This document shows positions 1 through 5,639 of a stretch of 8,573 nucleotides of DNA, piece by piece. Position numbers and translations under genes: made by a program. Source of the stretch: CBDUMN01 sp965368335. Lineage in GTDB: Bacteria; Pseudomonadota; Alphaproteobacteria; Rhodospirillales; JAPHRK01. The stretch is from NCBI GenBank assembly GCA_965368335.1, contig CBDUMN010000126.1, forward strand, positions 1 through 8,573, in the 5' to 3' direction. The notes below the pieces were generated by a model. The model was not told the origin of the DNA, did not search any database, and saw only the letters and a program-made list of their open reading frames with translations. How positions within the stretch are numbered: the first letter of the stretch is position 1; the number at the start of each line of letters is the position of its first letter.

Positions 1-242
1 AACTCGACGCCGACCAAGCGGCAACGCTCGGGCAAAATCATGCTTTCACGGGTCGGGAAGCTATAAAAAGGAATCTGATCGCCGGTGCGCGACGTATCCG
101 ACCGGTCGCCGACCTTCTTATCGTAAACGGCGGCGACGGTGAAAACGAAGCTCGCCCCGAAGGCGTGGGCGGAGCGAAAAATGCTCCCCGCATTCATCGG
201 CTTCGAAATCCCTTCAACCCCCACTCCGAAAAACCCGCGCAT
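1..242 (-). CDS. SpoU/TrmH-family RNA 2'-O-methyltransferase, N-terminal part (runs off left edge)
   Basis: The first 80 codons of a minus-strand gene are present; the remainder lies beyond the left edge. The protein begins MRGFFGVGVEG and continues with KPMNAGSIFRSAHAFGAS (residues 14-31). This matches SpoU motif I, with Asn17 and Arg23 at the conserved N...R positions. Family members transfer a methyl group from S-adenosylmethionine to a ribose 2'-OH in tRNA or rRNA in the cytoplasm and form knotted SPOUT dimers. The SAM-binding knot motifs would be in the missing part. The ATG is preceded by AAGGA with an 8-base gap, which supports this start. It is divergent from the quinone oxidoreductase gene across about 115 bases. 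The family call is fairly secure; the substrate cannot be assigned. Confidence 0.82.
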   Translation of the reverse strand, partial: MRGFFGVGVEGISKPMNAGSIFRSAHAFGASFVFTVAAVYDKKVGDRSDTSRTGDQIPFYSFPTRESMILPERCRLVGVE

Positions 243-341
243 ACCTAAATTCCTTACTTTAATATGATGGGGCGATACCGCCCGGGTCTTGAGCCCCAAC
301 TCCGGTGCGGCTACCTTGACGCCTCAAATATCTCATCTCGT

Positions 342-347
342 AAGGAG
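342..347 (+). promoter_or_regulatory. Ribosome binding site deciding the quinone oxidoreductase start
   Basis: AAGGAG lies 10 bases before the ATG at 358. It favours that ATG over an in-frame TTG at 289 that would add 23 residues with no family similarity. Confidence 0.7.
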
Positions 348-357
348 TTCTTGGCCC

Positions 358-1335
358 ATGCGCGCAGTGGTTTGCAAGTCTTTTGACGGCGGTCCCGACG
401 ATCTGGTGGTGGAAGATCAGCCCGATCCGACGGCCGGGGAAGGGGAAATCGTCGTCGCCATGAAAGCCGCCGGGGTCAATTTCGCCGATACGCTGATGCT
501 GTCGGGAAAATATCAGGCGACCCCGCCGCTGCCCTTCTCACCGGGTATGGAATTCGCCGGCGAAGTGATTGAGGTCGGCCCCGGCGTGACGGACTTTAAC
601 CTGGGCGACCGGGTCTATGGCAACAAAGGCCACGGGGCCTTTGCCGAAAAGATCGTGCTGCCCGCCCAGATGGCGACGCCGATCCCTGAAAAGATGGACT
701 GGCCGACGGCGGCCACCTTCATCGTCGCGTACGGCACCTCGCACTATGGCCTGAAGGCAAAGGCGGGCTTGAAGGAAGGCGAATGGCTGGTGGTCAACGG
801 GGCGGCTGGCGGCGTCGGCCTGACCGCCGTCGAGGTGGGAAAGAAACTGGGGGCTAAAGTAATCGCCCTGGCAGGCGGGCAGGACAAACTGGAAATCGCC
901 AAGAGCCGCGGTGCGGACTACCTGATCGACTACAAAACCGAAGACGTCAAAGCACGGATCAAGGAAATCACCGGCGGACACGGAGCCGACGTGATCTACG
1001 ACCCGGTCGGCGGCAAGGCCTTTCAGGACGCCTTCCGGGCCATTGCGCTAAGGGGCCGCATTCTGATCATCGGGTTCGCCAGCGGCGACGTGCCGCAGCT
1101 TCCGGCCAACATCCTGCTGGTCAAGAACGTCACCGCCATCGGTTACTACTGGGGCGGCCTCCATCCGCTCGAACCGGAAGGAATTCGAGATTCCAACGCC
1201 GAACTGTTCAAGTGGTGGGCCGAGGGCAAAATCGACCCACACGTCTCCATGACCTTCCCGCTCGACGAGGCGGGCGAGGCCATCAAAGCCCTTAAAGAAC
1301 GCCGCTCGACCGGCAAGGTCGCAGTGGTGACGTAA
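358..1335 (+). CDS. NAD(P)H:quinone oxidoreductase, zinc-free MDR family
   Basis: This 325-residue protein is a medium-chain dehydrogenase/reductase of the zinc-independent quinone oxidoreductase type. It would reduce quinones or other activated double bonds with NAD(P)H in the cytoplasm. The GroES-like N-terminal domain carries GVNFADTLMLSGKY (residues 39-52) and PGMEFAGEV (62-70), both typical of the subfamily. The structural and catalytic zinc cysteines of true alcohol dehydrogenases are absent. The nucleotide-binding Rossmann fold has NGAAGGVGLTAVEVGKKLGA (147-166) and continues to GADVIYDPVGG (209-219). Length is normal for the family. The start at MRAVVCKSFDGG matches where such proteins begin and has a good ribosome binding site. 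The gene converges on the MarR-family gene, only 6 bases apart. Whether that regulator controls it is not shown by the sequence. Enoyl reduction of a specific metabolite is a possible alternative role. Confidence 0.9.
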   Translation: MRAVVCKSFDGGPDDLVVEDQPDPTAGEGEIVVAMKAAGVNFADTLMLSGKYQATPPLPFSPGMEFAGEVIEVGPGVTDFNLGDRVYGNKGHGAFAEKIVLPAQMATPIPEKMDWPTAATFIVAYGTSHYGLKAKAGLKEGEWLVVNGAAGGVGLTAVEVGKKLGAKVIALAGGQDKLEIAKSRGADYLIDYKTEDVKARIKEITGGHGADVIYDPVGGKAFQDAFRAIALRGRILIIGFASGDVPQLPANILLVKNVTAIGYYWGGLHPLEPEGIRDSNAELFKWWAEGKIDPHVSMTFPLDEAGEAIKALKERRSTGKVAVVT

Positions 1336-1341
1336 AAGACC

Positions 1342-1773
1342 TCAAATTTTTTGCAATAGCTCATAGAGCTGTTTGAGCTCGGCATCGGACAGGCCCGTTG
1401 AGAGACCGGCCAGGGCATCTCTTGCGGTGCGGCAAATCTGTCTCCCAAAAACCGTTACGGTAACGTTTACAACGCGCTCGTCTTTCGTGCTCCGTTGCTT
1501 GGTGATCAGGTCGGCGGTTTTGAGCTTATTGAGCGCGCGAGTCACATTGGGATAGTCATCTGGCATTTTCGCTTTCAGCTGACCGACAGTCAAAACACCC
1601 CCTGGGCTCCCATCAAGCGCCTCGAGCAATTTTAGTTGCGAACCCGATACGTTTAATCCGCTGATCTTCCGCTCTTCGCGGATTTTGAGTTCCTGGGCGA
1701 TGCATTTCATCAAAGAAACCACTTTTTCTTCCAGACTCAAGTCTGATTCAATGATCGCGGCTCTATTTGCCAT
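1342..1773 (-). CDS. MarR-family transcriptional regulator
   Basis: This 143-residue protein has the MarR-type winged helix-turn-helix. SGSQLKLLEALDG (residues 43-55) leads to LTVGQLKAKM (61-70), then PNVTRALNKLKTADLI (75-90) as recognition helix region, then the wing TKQRSTKDERVVNVTVTVFG (91-110). N- and C-terminal helices rich in Leu, Glu and Lys would form the dimer interface. MarR proteins are usually cytoplasmic dimers that bind short palindromes and release on binding small phenolic or lipophilic ligands or on oxidation. I chose the ATG at 1773 because AAGGG stands 7 bases before it. The upstream in-frame ATG at 1797 (adding MKSNKGPV) lacks a ribosome binding site and sits inside a 17-bp inverted-repeat arm that may be the operator. 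Two cysteines (residues 24 and 114) could be redox sensors, but this is unproven. The ligand and targets are unknown. Confidence 0.85.
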   Translation of the reverse strand: MANRAAIIESDLSLEEKVVSLMKCIAQELKIREERKISGLNVSGSQLKLLEALDGSPGGVLTVGQLKAKMPDDYPNVTRALNKLKTADLITKQRSTKDERVVNVTVTVFGRQICRTARDALAGLSTGLSDAELKQLYELLQKI

Positions 1774-1780
1774 AACGGGA

Positions 1781-1785
1781 CCCTT
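1781..1785 (-). promoter_or_regulatory. Ribosome binding site deciding the marR-family start
   Basis: AAGGG on the minus strand lies 7 bases upstream of the ATG at 1773. No comparable motif precedes the alternative ATG at 1797. Confidence 0.6.
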
Positions 1786-1840
1786 ATTAGATTTCATGAC
1801 TTTCTATCGAAAAGATATTATTTGTCATGAAATCTAATAA
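1784..1840. repeat. 17-bp perfect inverted repeat at the 5' end of the MarR-family gene
   Basis: The plus strand at 1824-1840 reads GTCATGAAATCTAATAA, and its exact reverse complement is at 1784-1800, separated by 23 bases. The spacer itself contains TATC-GAAAA-GATA. Each arm includes the TTTCATGA core seen twice more upstream (1971-1978 and 2001-2012). The position immediately upstream of the presumed start codon, together with the MarR family's habit of autorepression, makes it a candidate operator. It could also form a hairpin in the leader mRNA. Confidence 0.6.
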
Positions 1841-2072
1841 AAGGTGAATTTTGAGTGATTAGCCTCTCATGCAACCCACTCCCACCAAAGAGCGCCACCA
1901 CCAGGCCCGATTCGCTCAACTCGGCCAAAAAGGAGCGACCAGCGCATCTACGGTGGGGAGGCAGATTACTTTTCATGATTTCTTTTATTTGATATCTTTA
2001 TTTTCATGAAAACTAAAATCACCCTACGGGTCTTTTGCCGATAATCAGTCGATTTTACGCTTTAAAAGAAGA
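1798..2072. other. AT-rich intergenic region with repeated TTTCATGA sites and a GC-rich core
   Basis: No convincing gene fills the gap between the MFS transporter and MarR-family genes. The outer parts are strongly AT-rich. A block at about 1862-1965 is clearly richer in G and C, like coding DNA. A 52-codon minus-strand frame (1818-1976) crosses it, but has no ribosome binding site and no recognisable family. TTTCATGA-type palindromes occur at 1971 and 2001 and in both arms of the inverted repeat at 1784-1840. A small ACCC-TAC-GGGT hairpin near 2021-2031, flanked by A- and T-rich runs, might weakly terminate MFS transcription. Confidence 0.5.
2001..2012. promoter_or_regulatory. Perfect 12-bp palindrome TTTTCATGAAAA, candidate regulator site
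   Basis: TTTTCATGAAAA is self-complementary. Its core is shared with a site at 1971-1978 and with the arms of the inverted repeat at 1784-1840. Candidate binding site of the adjacent MarR-family regulator; the link is inferred from proximity and repetition only. Confidence 0.35.
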
Positions 2073-3281
2073 TCAAACCGTTGCGCGCTCGAGGGGATTG
2101 TCGCGAATTGGCAAATGGACGAGGCCTGCGAAGATGCCAAGGCCGATGGCGCTGATCCAGACCATGTCGTAGCTGCCGTTCGTATCGAAAGCCCAACCAC
2201 CGTACCAGGCGCCGAGGAACGCGCCGACCTGATGGCTCAAAAGAACGATGCCGAACAGGGTGGCGAGATAGCGCGCACCAAAGACCTGGGCGATGATGCC
2301 GCTGGTCAGCGGGACCGTGCCCAACCAGAGGAGTCCCATCCCCGCCGAGAAGGCCAACGTGGTCGTTTCGGTAACGGGAAGAATTAAAAAGAGGGCGATG
2401 ACAGCAGCGCGGGCGAAGTAGATGGTGCTCAGCAAATACTTCATCCGGTAGCGCCCGCCCAGATGCCCGGCCAGCCAAGTGCCGATCATATTGAAGAACC
2501 CAATGAGCCCCAAAGCCGTCGCGCTCATCATCGGCGAGATGCCGCAAAGGGAGAGATAGTTGGGTAGGTGGACGGCGATAAAGGCGACATGGTAACCGCA
2601 GACGAAGAACCCGGCGACCAGCAGCAAATAGCCGGGATGGGCCATCGCCTCGCGCACCGCGGAGGTCAGCGTCTGCTCATACTCCCCCGCCAGTCCGCCA
2701 TCCTTGGCCGTGCCGGTGAGCGCGGCGGCCATGGGCACGGCAAGGGCGGCGAAAACGGCCAGAACGATCAGCGCCATCCACCAGCCAACCCCGCCGATCA
2801 GCCCTTGCGAAATGGGGGCGAAAATAAACTGGCCGAACGACCCCCCCGCCGCGACCAACCCCAACGCCTGGGGCCGTTTCTCAGGCGGCACCAAGCGCCC
2901 GACCGCGCCCAGGACAATGGGAAAACCGGTGGCCGCCACGCCGATCCCGACAATCATGCCGCCTGAGAAATGCACCATCCAGGGAGAACCGGCATTGGCC
3001 ATCATCACCAACCCCACCGCATAAAGCAGGCCACCTGCCGCCAGGGTGCGCCCGCTACCGAATTTGTCGGCAACGGCGCCGGCGAAGGGCTGCCCCAATC
3101 CCCAGAGCAGGTTCTGGATGGCCAAGGCGAAAGAGAAAACACCGATATTCCAACCCAGACCGTGGCTCATCGGCTCCATAAACAGGCCGAGACTTTGGCG
3201 GATACCCATGGAGAGCGACAGGATCAGGCCGCCGCAAACCATGGCGATCAGCACTTTCATCGGCAGGTTTTTAAGGACCAT
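2073..3281 (-). CDS. MFS (major facilitator) transporter
   Basis: This 402-residue inner-membrane protein has about 12 hydrophobic segments in two halves, the normal layout and length of the major facilitator superfamily. The signature loop between helices 2 and 3 is GAVADKFGSGRT (residues 68-79), matching the GxxxDRxGRR-type motif A. The second half contains the hydrophobic runs LLLVAGFFVCGYHVAFIAV and TALGLIGFFNMIGTWLAGHLGG. It resembles the broad group annotated as monocarboxylate/oxalate-formate-like antiporters. Substrate and direction of transport cannot be told. The ATG has AGGAGGGG 9 bases upstream. An in-frame Met at residue 8 is less well placed. The gene starts 6 bases after the stop codon of the EamA-family gene, so the two are very probably co-transcribed and translated together. 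A nearby MarR-family gene in the same orientation is a possible regulator. Confidence 0.87.
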   Translation of the reverse strand: MVLKNLPMKVLIAMVCGGLILSLSMGIRQSLGLFMEPMSHGLGWNIGVFSFALAIQNLLWGLGQPFAGAVADKFGSGRTLAAGGLLYAVGLVMMANAGSPWMVHFSGGMIVGIGVAATGFPIVLGAVGRLVPPEKRPQALGLVAAGGSFGQFIFAPISQGLIGGVGWWMALIVLAVFAALAVPMAAALTGTAKDGGLAGEYEQTLTSAVREAMAHPGYLLLVAGFFVCGYHVAFIAVHLPNYLSLCGISPMMSATALGLIGFFNMIGTWLAGHLGGRYRMKYLLSTIYFARAAVIALFLILPVTETTTLAFSAGMGLLWLGTVPLTSGIIAQVFGARYLATLFGIVLLSHQVGAFLGAWYGGWAFDTNGSYDMVWISAIGLGIFAGLVHLPIRDNPLERATV

Positions 3282-3287
3282 ATTTTC

Positions 3288-4223
3288 TTACCCCTCCTCA
3301 ATAGGCGTTGGAACCGGTTGCGCCTTCGCCCGTCGGAAACGGCCGATCAGGGCGCCGGGTCGGGTCAGCACCAGTAAATTGCCCCAAAGCACCAGAAGCG
3401 CCCCAAACGCCGCAATCTGAGTCCATTGATAGTTTTCCACCACCGTCGATATGGCGAGCGCGATCACCGGAAACAAGACCGAAGCATAGGCCGCTTTGTC
3501 GGCCCCGATCCGCGCCTGAAGAGTCAAGAAGCAAGCGAAGGCCACAACAGTGGCGAAAAAGGCCAGATGAGTGAGCGAAACCACATAACCGAGCGAAAAA
3601 TCAAAAGTGAAAGAGCGGCCCACCGCCAGGGCGACCAGAGTTGAAATGGCCGAACCGTAAACCATGCCGATGGCGTTTCCCTGAATGACCGGAATGCCAT
3701 TTTGTTGGTTGCGCAACGATGTCAGCATGCCAAGCGAAGCCGAAACGGTCCCGGCGAGGCAAAATAGCAGCCCCTGCATGCCCGTATCGGCAAGGCTGAT
3801 GCTTTTCAGCTCAGGCAGAAAGACCAACATGATGCCGCCCAGGCCAAGAACCGCACCGGCCAGCACACGAGGCCGGATGCTCGTTTTGAAAAACAAAGCG
3901 GAGAAGAAGATGCTGAATAAGGAAAGAGTCGAAAAAACCACCGAGACGAGCCCGCTCGGAAGGTACCGACTGCCCAGATAAACCAGATAGAAATTGAGCG
4001 AAAAAAGAAGCAGTCCCTGCAAGGCGATCCAGCCGTGGTCGCGCCAGGCGAACCGCAGGGATTTCCCGGCGATAAGACAATACCCAACCATCATCGCCGC
4101 GGCGGCATAGAACCTGTAAGCCACCGAAACCTCGGGCGCAACCGTGCCCAGTTGAAACTGGATGGCGATCCATCCGGTTCCCCAGATCATCACGGTGGCG
4201 ACGTAGAGCAGGGCGCTGGTCAC
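3288..4223 (-). CDS. DMT-superfamily (EamA) permease
   Basis: This 311-residue integral membrane protein has about ten hydrophobic helices in two repeats, the standard EamA drug/metabolite transporter layout. It opens with a first helix typical of the family, LLYVATVMIWGTGWIAIQF (residues 5-23). The first repeat carries YRFYAAAAMM (36-45). The second ends in TVVENYQWTQIAAFGALLVL, followed by a basic cytoplasmic tail GRFRRAKAQ. Members export amino acids, nucleotides, drugs or other small metabolites. The specificity here is unknown. The start is a GTG; an in-frame TAG lies five codons upstream, so no longer form is possible. The ribosome binding site is weak. It is the first gene of a pair with the MFS transporter. 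A TTGTCA-tgg-TGACAA palindrome stands about 75 bases upstream of the start. Confidence 0.85.
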   Translation of the reverse strand: MTSALLYVATVMIWGTGWIAIQFQLGTVAPEVSVAYRFYAAAAMMVGYCLIAGKSLRFAWRDHGWIALQGLLLFSLNFYLVYLGSRYLPSGLVSVVFSTLSLFSIFFSALFFKTSIRPRVLAGAVLGLGGIMLVFLPELKSISLADTGMQGLLFCLAGTVSASLGMLTSLRNQQNGIPVIQGNAIGMVYGSAISTLVALAVGRSFTFDFSLGYVVSLTHLAFFATVVAFACFLTLQARIGADKAAYASVLFPVIALAISTVVENYQWTQIAAFGALLVLWGNLLVLTRPGALIGRFRRAKAQPVPTPIEEG

Positions 4224-4298
4224 GGGAAGCAGACTCTAAACTGTTTGAAATCCAACCATTCGAGTTAAGCGGAAAGTGTCGCCGCTGCAATCGAAGAT

Positions 4299-4313
4299 TT
4301 GTCATGGTGACAA
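4299..4313. promoter_or_regulatory. 15-bp palindrome upstream of the transporter pair, candidate operator
   Basis: TTGTCA-tgg-TGACAA is a perfect 6-bp inverted repeat with a 3-base centre in the gap before the EamA-family gene and after the terminator of the small gene. Its position suits a transcription factor site controlling the transporter operon. Which protein binds it is unknown. Confidence 0.35.
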
Positions 4314-4334
4314 TCGGGATGGCCCTAGAAGCAA

Positions 4335-4384
4335 AGAAAAATCCCCCTCTCCGCCACTGCTGGGAGGCCGGTGACGGAGAGGGG
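4335..4384 (-). terminator. Intrinsic terminator of the 60-codon gene
   Basis: On the minus strand, CCCCTCTCCG pairs perfectly with CGGAGAGGGG (10 bp; plus-strand arms 4344-4353 and 4375-4384). The stem extends past one mismatch by a further 3 bp, and a 13-base loop closes it. The stem is followed at once by ATTTTTCTTT. This is a textbook rho-independent terminator 27 bases after the small gene's stop codon, separating it from the transporter pair. Confidence 0.85.
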
Positions 4385-4411
4385 AAGCGCAGGTCAGGGG
4401 ACCACAGCGTC

Positions 4412-4594
4412 TCACAGCCAGTAGAAGGCTTTCTTGGTGCCAAGCCAGGCCTCGTGGCTGTCAATTTTCAGATCGGGCGTACCCCGACGGCGTTCCGAAA
4501 GACGGGCGCGCCGTACGGCAATCAGCCGATCGATGCGGTTCATCGCACCATCCAGTTCATTCAAGGTCTGCTCCAGCATATCGATCCGGGTCAT
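4412..4594 (-). CDS. Small protein of unknown function, 60 residues
   Basis: I do not recognise a family. The protein starts MTRIDMLEQTLNELDGAMNR. Its first half is predicted helical with heptad-like spacing of Ile, Leu and Met (residues 4, 7, 11, 14, 18, 21, 24), suggesting a short coiled coil. Next is a very basic stretch, RRARLSERRR (28-37), and then a C-terminal segment, HEAWLGTKKAFYWL, ending in aromatic residues. There is no signal peptide or membrane helix. The evidence that it is real is the TTGGAG ribosome binding site 6 bases before this ATG and the strong terminator just after the stop. A longer form from an ATG at 4624 lacks a ribosome binding site. It is divergent from the LysR-family gene across about 125 bases, the arrangement in which LysR proteins often control the neighbour. 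Nucleic-acid or protein binding is a guess from the charge pattern. Confidence 0.65.
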   Translation of the reverse strand: MTRIDMLEQTLNELDGAMNRIDRLIAVRRARLSERRRGTPDLKIDSHEAWLGTKKAFYWL

Positions 4595-4600
4595 GGCTTT

Positions 4601-4606
4601 CTCCAA
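4601..4606 (-). promoter_or_regulatory. Ribosome binding site of the 60-codon gene
   Basis: TTGGAG on the minus strand, 6 bases before the ATG at 4594. It selects that start over the upstream in-frame ATG at 4624. Confidence 0.6.
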
Positions 4607-4634
4607 TCGCACTCTAGGCGTCATGTCGTTTTGT

Positions 4635-4691
4635 TATGCATAGATTTATCTTGACCATAGAGACCGTACAAACGATGCTTTTTCATGCATA
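4635..4691. promoter_or_regulatory. Two ATGCATA sites between divergent small gene and LysR gene
   Basis: ATGCATA occurs at 4636-4642 (inside the perfect palindrome TATGCATA) and again at 4685-4691, 49 bases apart, in an AT-rich divergent promoter region. LysR-type regulators commonly bind two spaced AT-rich dyads between themselves and a divergent target, so these are candidate sites. No convincing -35/-10 pair could be fixed. Confidence 0.25.
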
Positions 4692-4719
4692 TGGATTAGA
4701 TTATTTTATGGATGTCGAT

Positions 4720-5613
4720 ATGTCCCGCCGCCTGCCGCCGCTCAACGCCCTAAAAGCCTTTGAGGCTGCGGCGCGCCACCTGAGCTTCACTCTTGCGGCT
4801 GAAGAGCTGCACGTCACCCAGGCGGCAATCAGCCACCAAGTCAAAAGCCTCGAGGAGTATTTCGGCTTTCCGCTGTTTGAGCGCCGGGTCCGCGCCTTGC
4901 GCCTGACGCCGCAGGGCGGGCAATACCTGCCCGAGATCACCCTGGCGCTCGACGCCATCGAGGCGGCGACGGGCCGCCTCTCGCCGGAAGACGAAACCGG
5001 CGGCATTCTAACGGTCAGCACCGCGCCAAGCTTCCTGTCGCGCTGGCTGATCCCCAAGATGATGGACTGGCAGGAAACCCACCCGGAGATTGAACTTCGG
5101 GTGACCAGCACGGTCAAGCTGGCCAACTTCGCCAGTGATGATGTGGATGTAGGAATCCGCTACGGACGCGGCGACTGGCCCAATCTGGTCGCCGAGCGGC
5201 TATTCCGCGAAGAGACCTTCCCGGTCTGCGCGCCTGAGTATCTGGAGCGCGACCCACCGATCCGCAAGCCGCAAGATCTGATCGGCCGAACCCTCATTCA
5301 CGTTTCGGTCTGGTCGGACGCCTGGCAACTTTGGCTGCGCGCCGCAGGGGTGGAAAACATCGAGGCGGAAAAAGGGCTGGTGTTCGATACGGTCGATGAT
5401 GCGCTGCGCGCCGCCGCGCAAGGACTGGGGGTGGCGCTCGGCCGTCAGCAGATGACCGACGAAGAACTGGAAAGCGGGCGCTTGGTCCGGCCTTTCGATA
5501 TCAGCGTTCCCGTCGATTACGCCCACTACCTCGTCTATCCCCAGGGCGCCCTCTCCCGTCCCAAGGTCAAGGCCTTCCGCGACTGGGTGTTTAAACGGGC
5601 GGGCGGCGGTTAA
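4720..5613 (+). CDS. LysR-family transcriptional regulator, GcvA-like
   Basis: This 297-residue regulator starts MSRRLPPLNALKAFEAAARH, nearly the opening of E. coli GcvA. The N-terminal winged helix-turn-helix spans about residues 6-65, with LSFTLAAEELHVTQAAISHQ (21-40) as the DNA-reading part and PLFERRVRALRLTPQG after it. A linker helix follows. The remainder is the periplasmic-binding-protein-like effector domain, with DDVDVGIRYGRGDWP and the conserved DALRAAAQGLGVALG near the C-terminus. The effector is unknown; GcvA-like proteins in alphaproteobacteria are numerous and mostly do not control glycine cleavage, and no gcv gene is nearby. Other in-frame starts at 4636 and 4708 are possible. 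I prefer 4720 from family alignment and a minimal GGA 7 bases upstream. It is divergent from the 60-codon gene and converges with the diguanylate cyclase gene. Confidence 0.88.
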   Translation: MSRRLPPLNALKAFEAAARHLSFTLAAEELHVTQAAISHQVKSLEEYFGFPLFERRVRALRLTPQGGQYLPEITLALDAIEAATGRLSPEDETGGILTVSTAPSFLSRWLIPKMMDWQETHPEIELRVTSTVKLANFASDDVDVGIRYGRGDWPNLVAERLFREETFPVCAPEYLERDPPIRKPQDLIGRTLIHVSVWSDAWQLWLRAAGVENIEAEKGLVFDTVDDALRAAAQGLGVALGRQQMTDEELESGRLVRPFDISVPVDYAHYLVYPQGALSRPKVKAFRDWVFKRAGGG

Positions 5614-5639
5614 AGACAGGTCACCCCATAGAGAGGGGC

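Noticed and set aside
270..283. GGGCG-atac-CGCCC dyad between the methyltransferase and oxidoreductase genes
   Set aside because: A short GC-only dyad with a 4-base centre, expected by chance in this composition and not repeated elsewhere in the window.
289..357. In-frame TTG extension of the quinone oxidoreductase
   Set aside because: The added 23 residues do not look like the family N-terminus, whereas the ATG at 358 has AAGGAG upstream and begins at the expected family position.
1818..1976. 52-codon minus-strand frame in the MFS-marR gap
   Set aside because: No ribosome binding site, no recognisable similarity, and its start arises from a repeated TTTCATGA motif that is better explained as a regulatory site.
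2115..3420. Several plus-strand open frames of 90-135 codons opposite the MFS transporter
   Set aside because: Proline/arginine/glycine-rich low-complexity translations with no family features, fully opposite a clear membrane protein gene; typical antisense shadows in GC-rich DNA.
3811..4464. 217-codon minus-strand frame across the permease start and the small gene
   Set aside because: It overlaps the EamA-family gene in another frame, passes through the strong terminator and the small gene, and its translation has no recognisable domain.
5624..5638. CCCC-atagaga-GGGG hairpin between the convergent LysR and diguanylate cyclase genes
   Set aside because: Only a 4-bp stem and no T-run on the plus strand (a weak one on the minus strand lies within the LysR gene's end); not enough to call a terminator.
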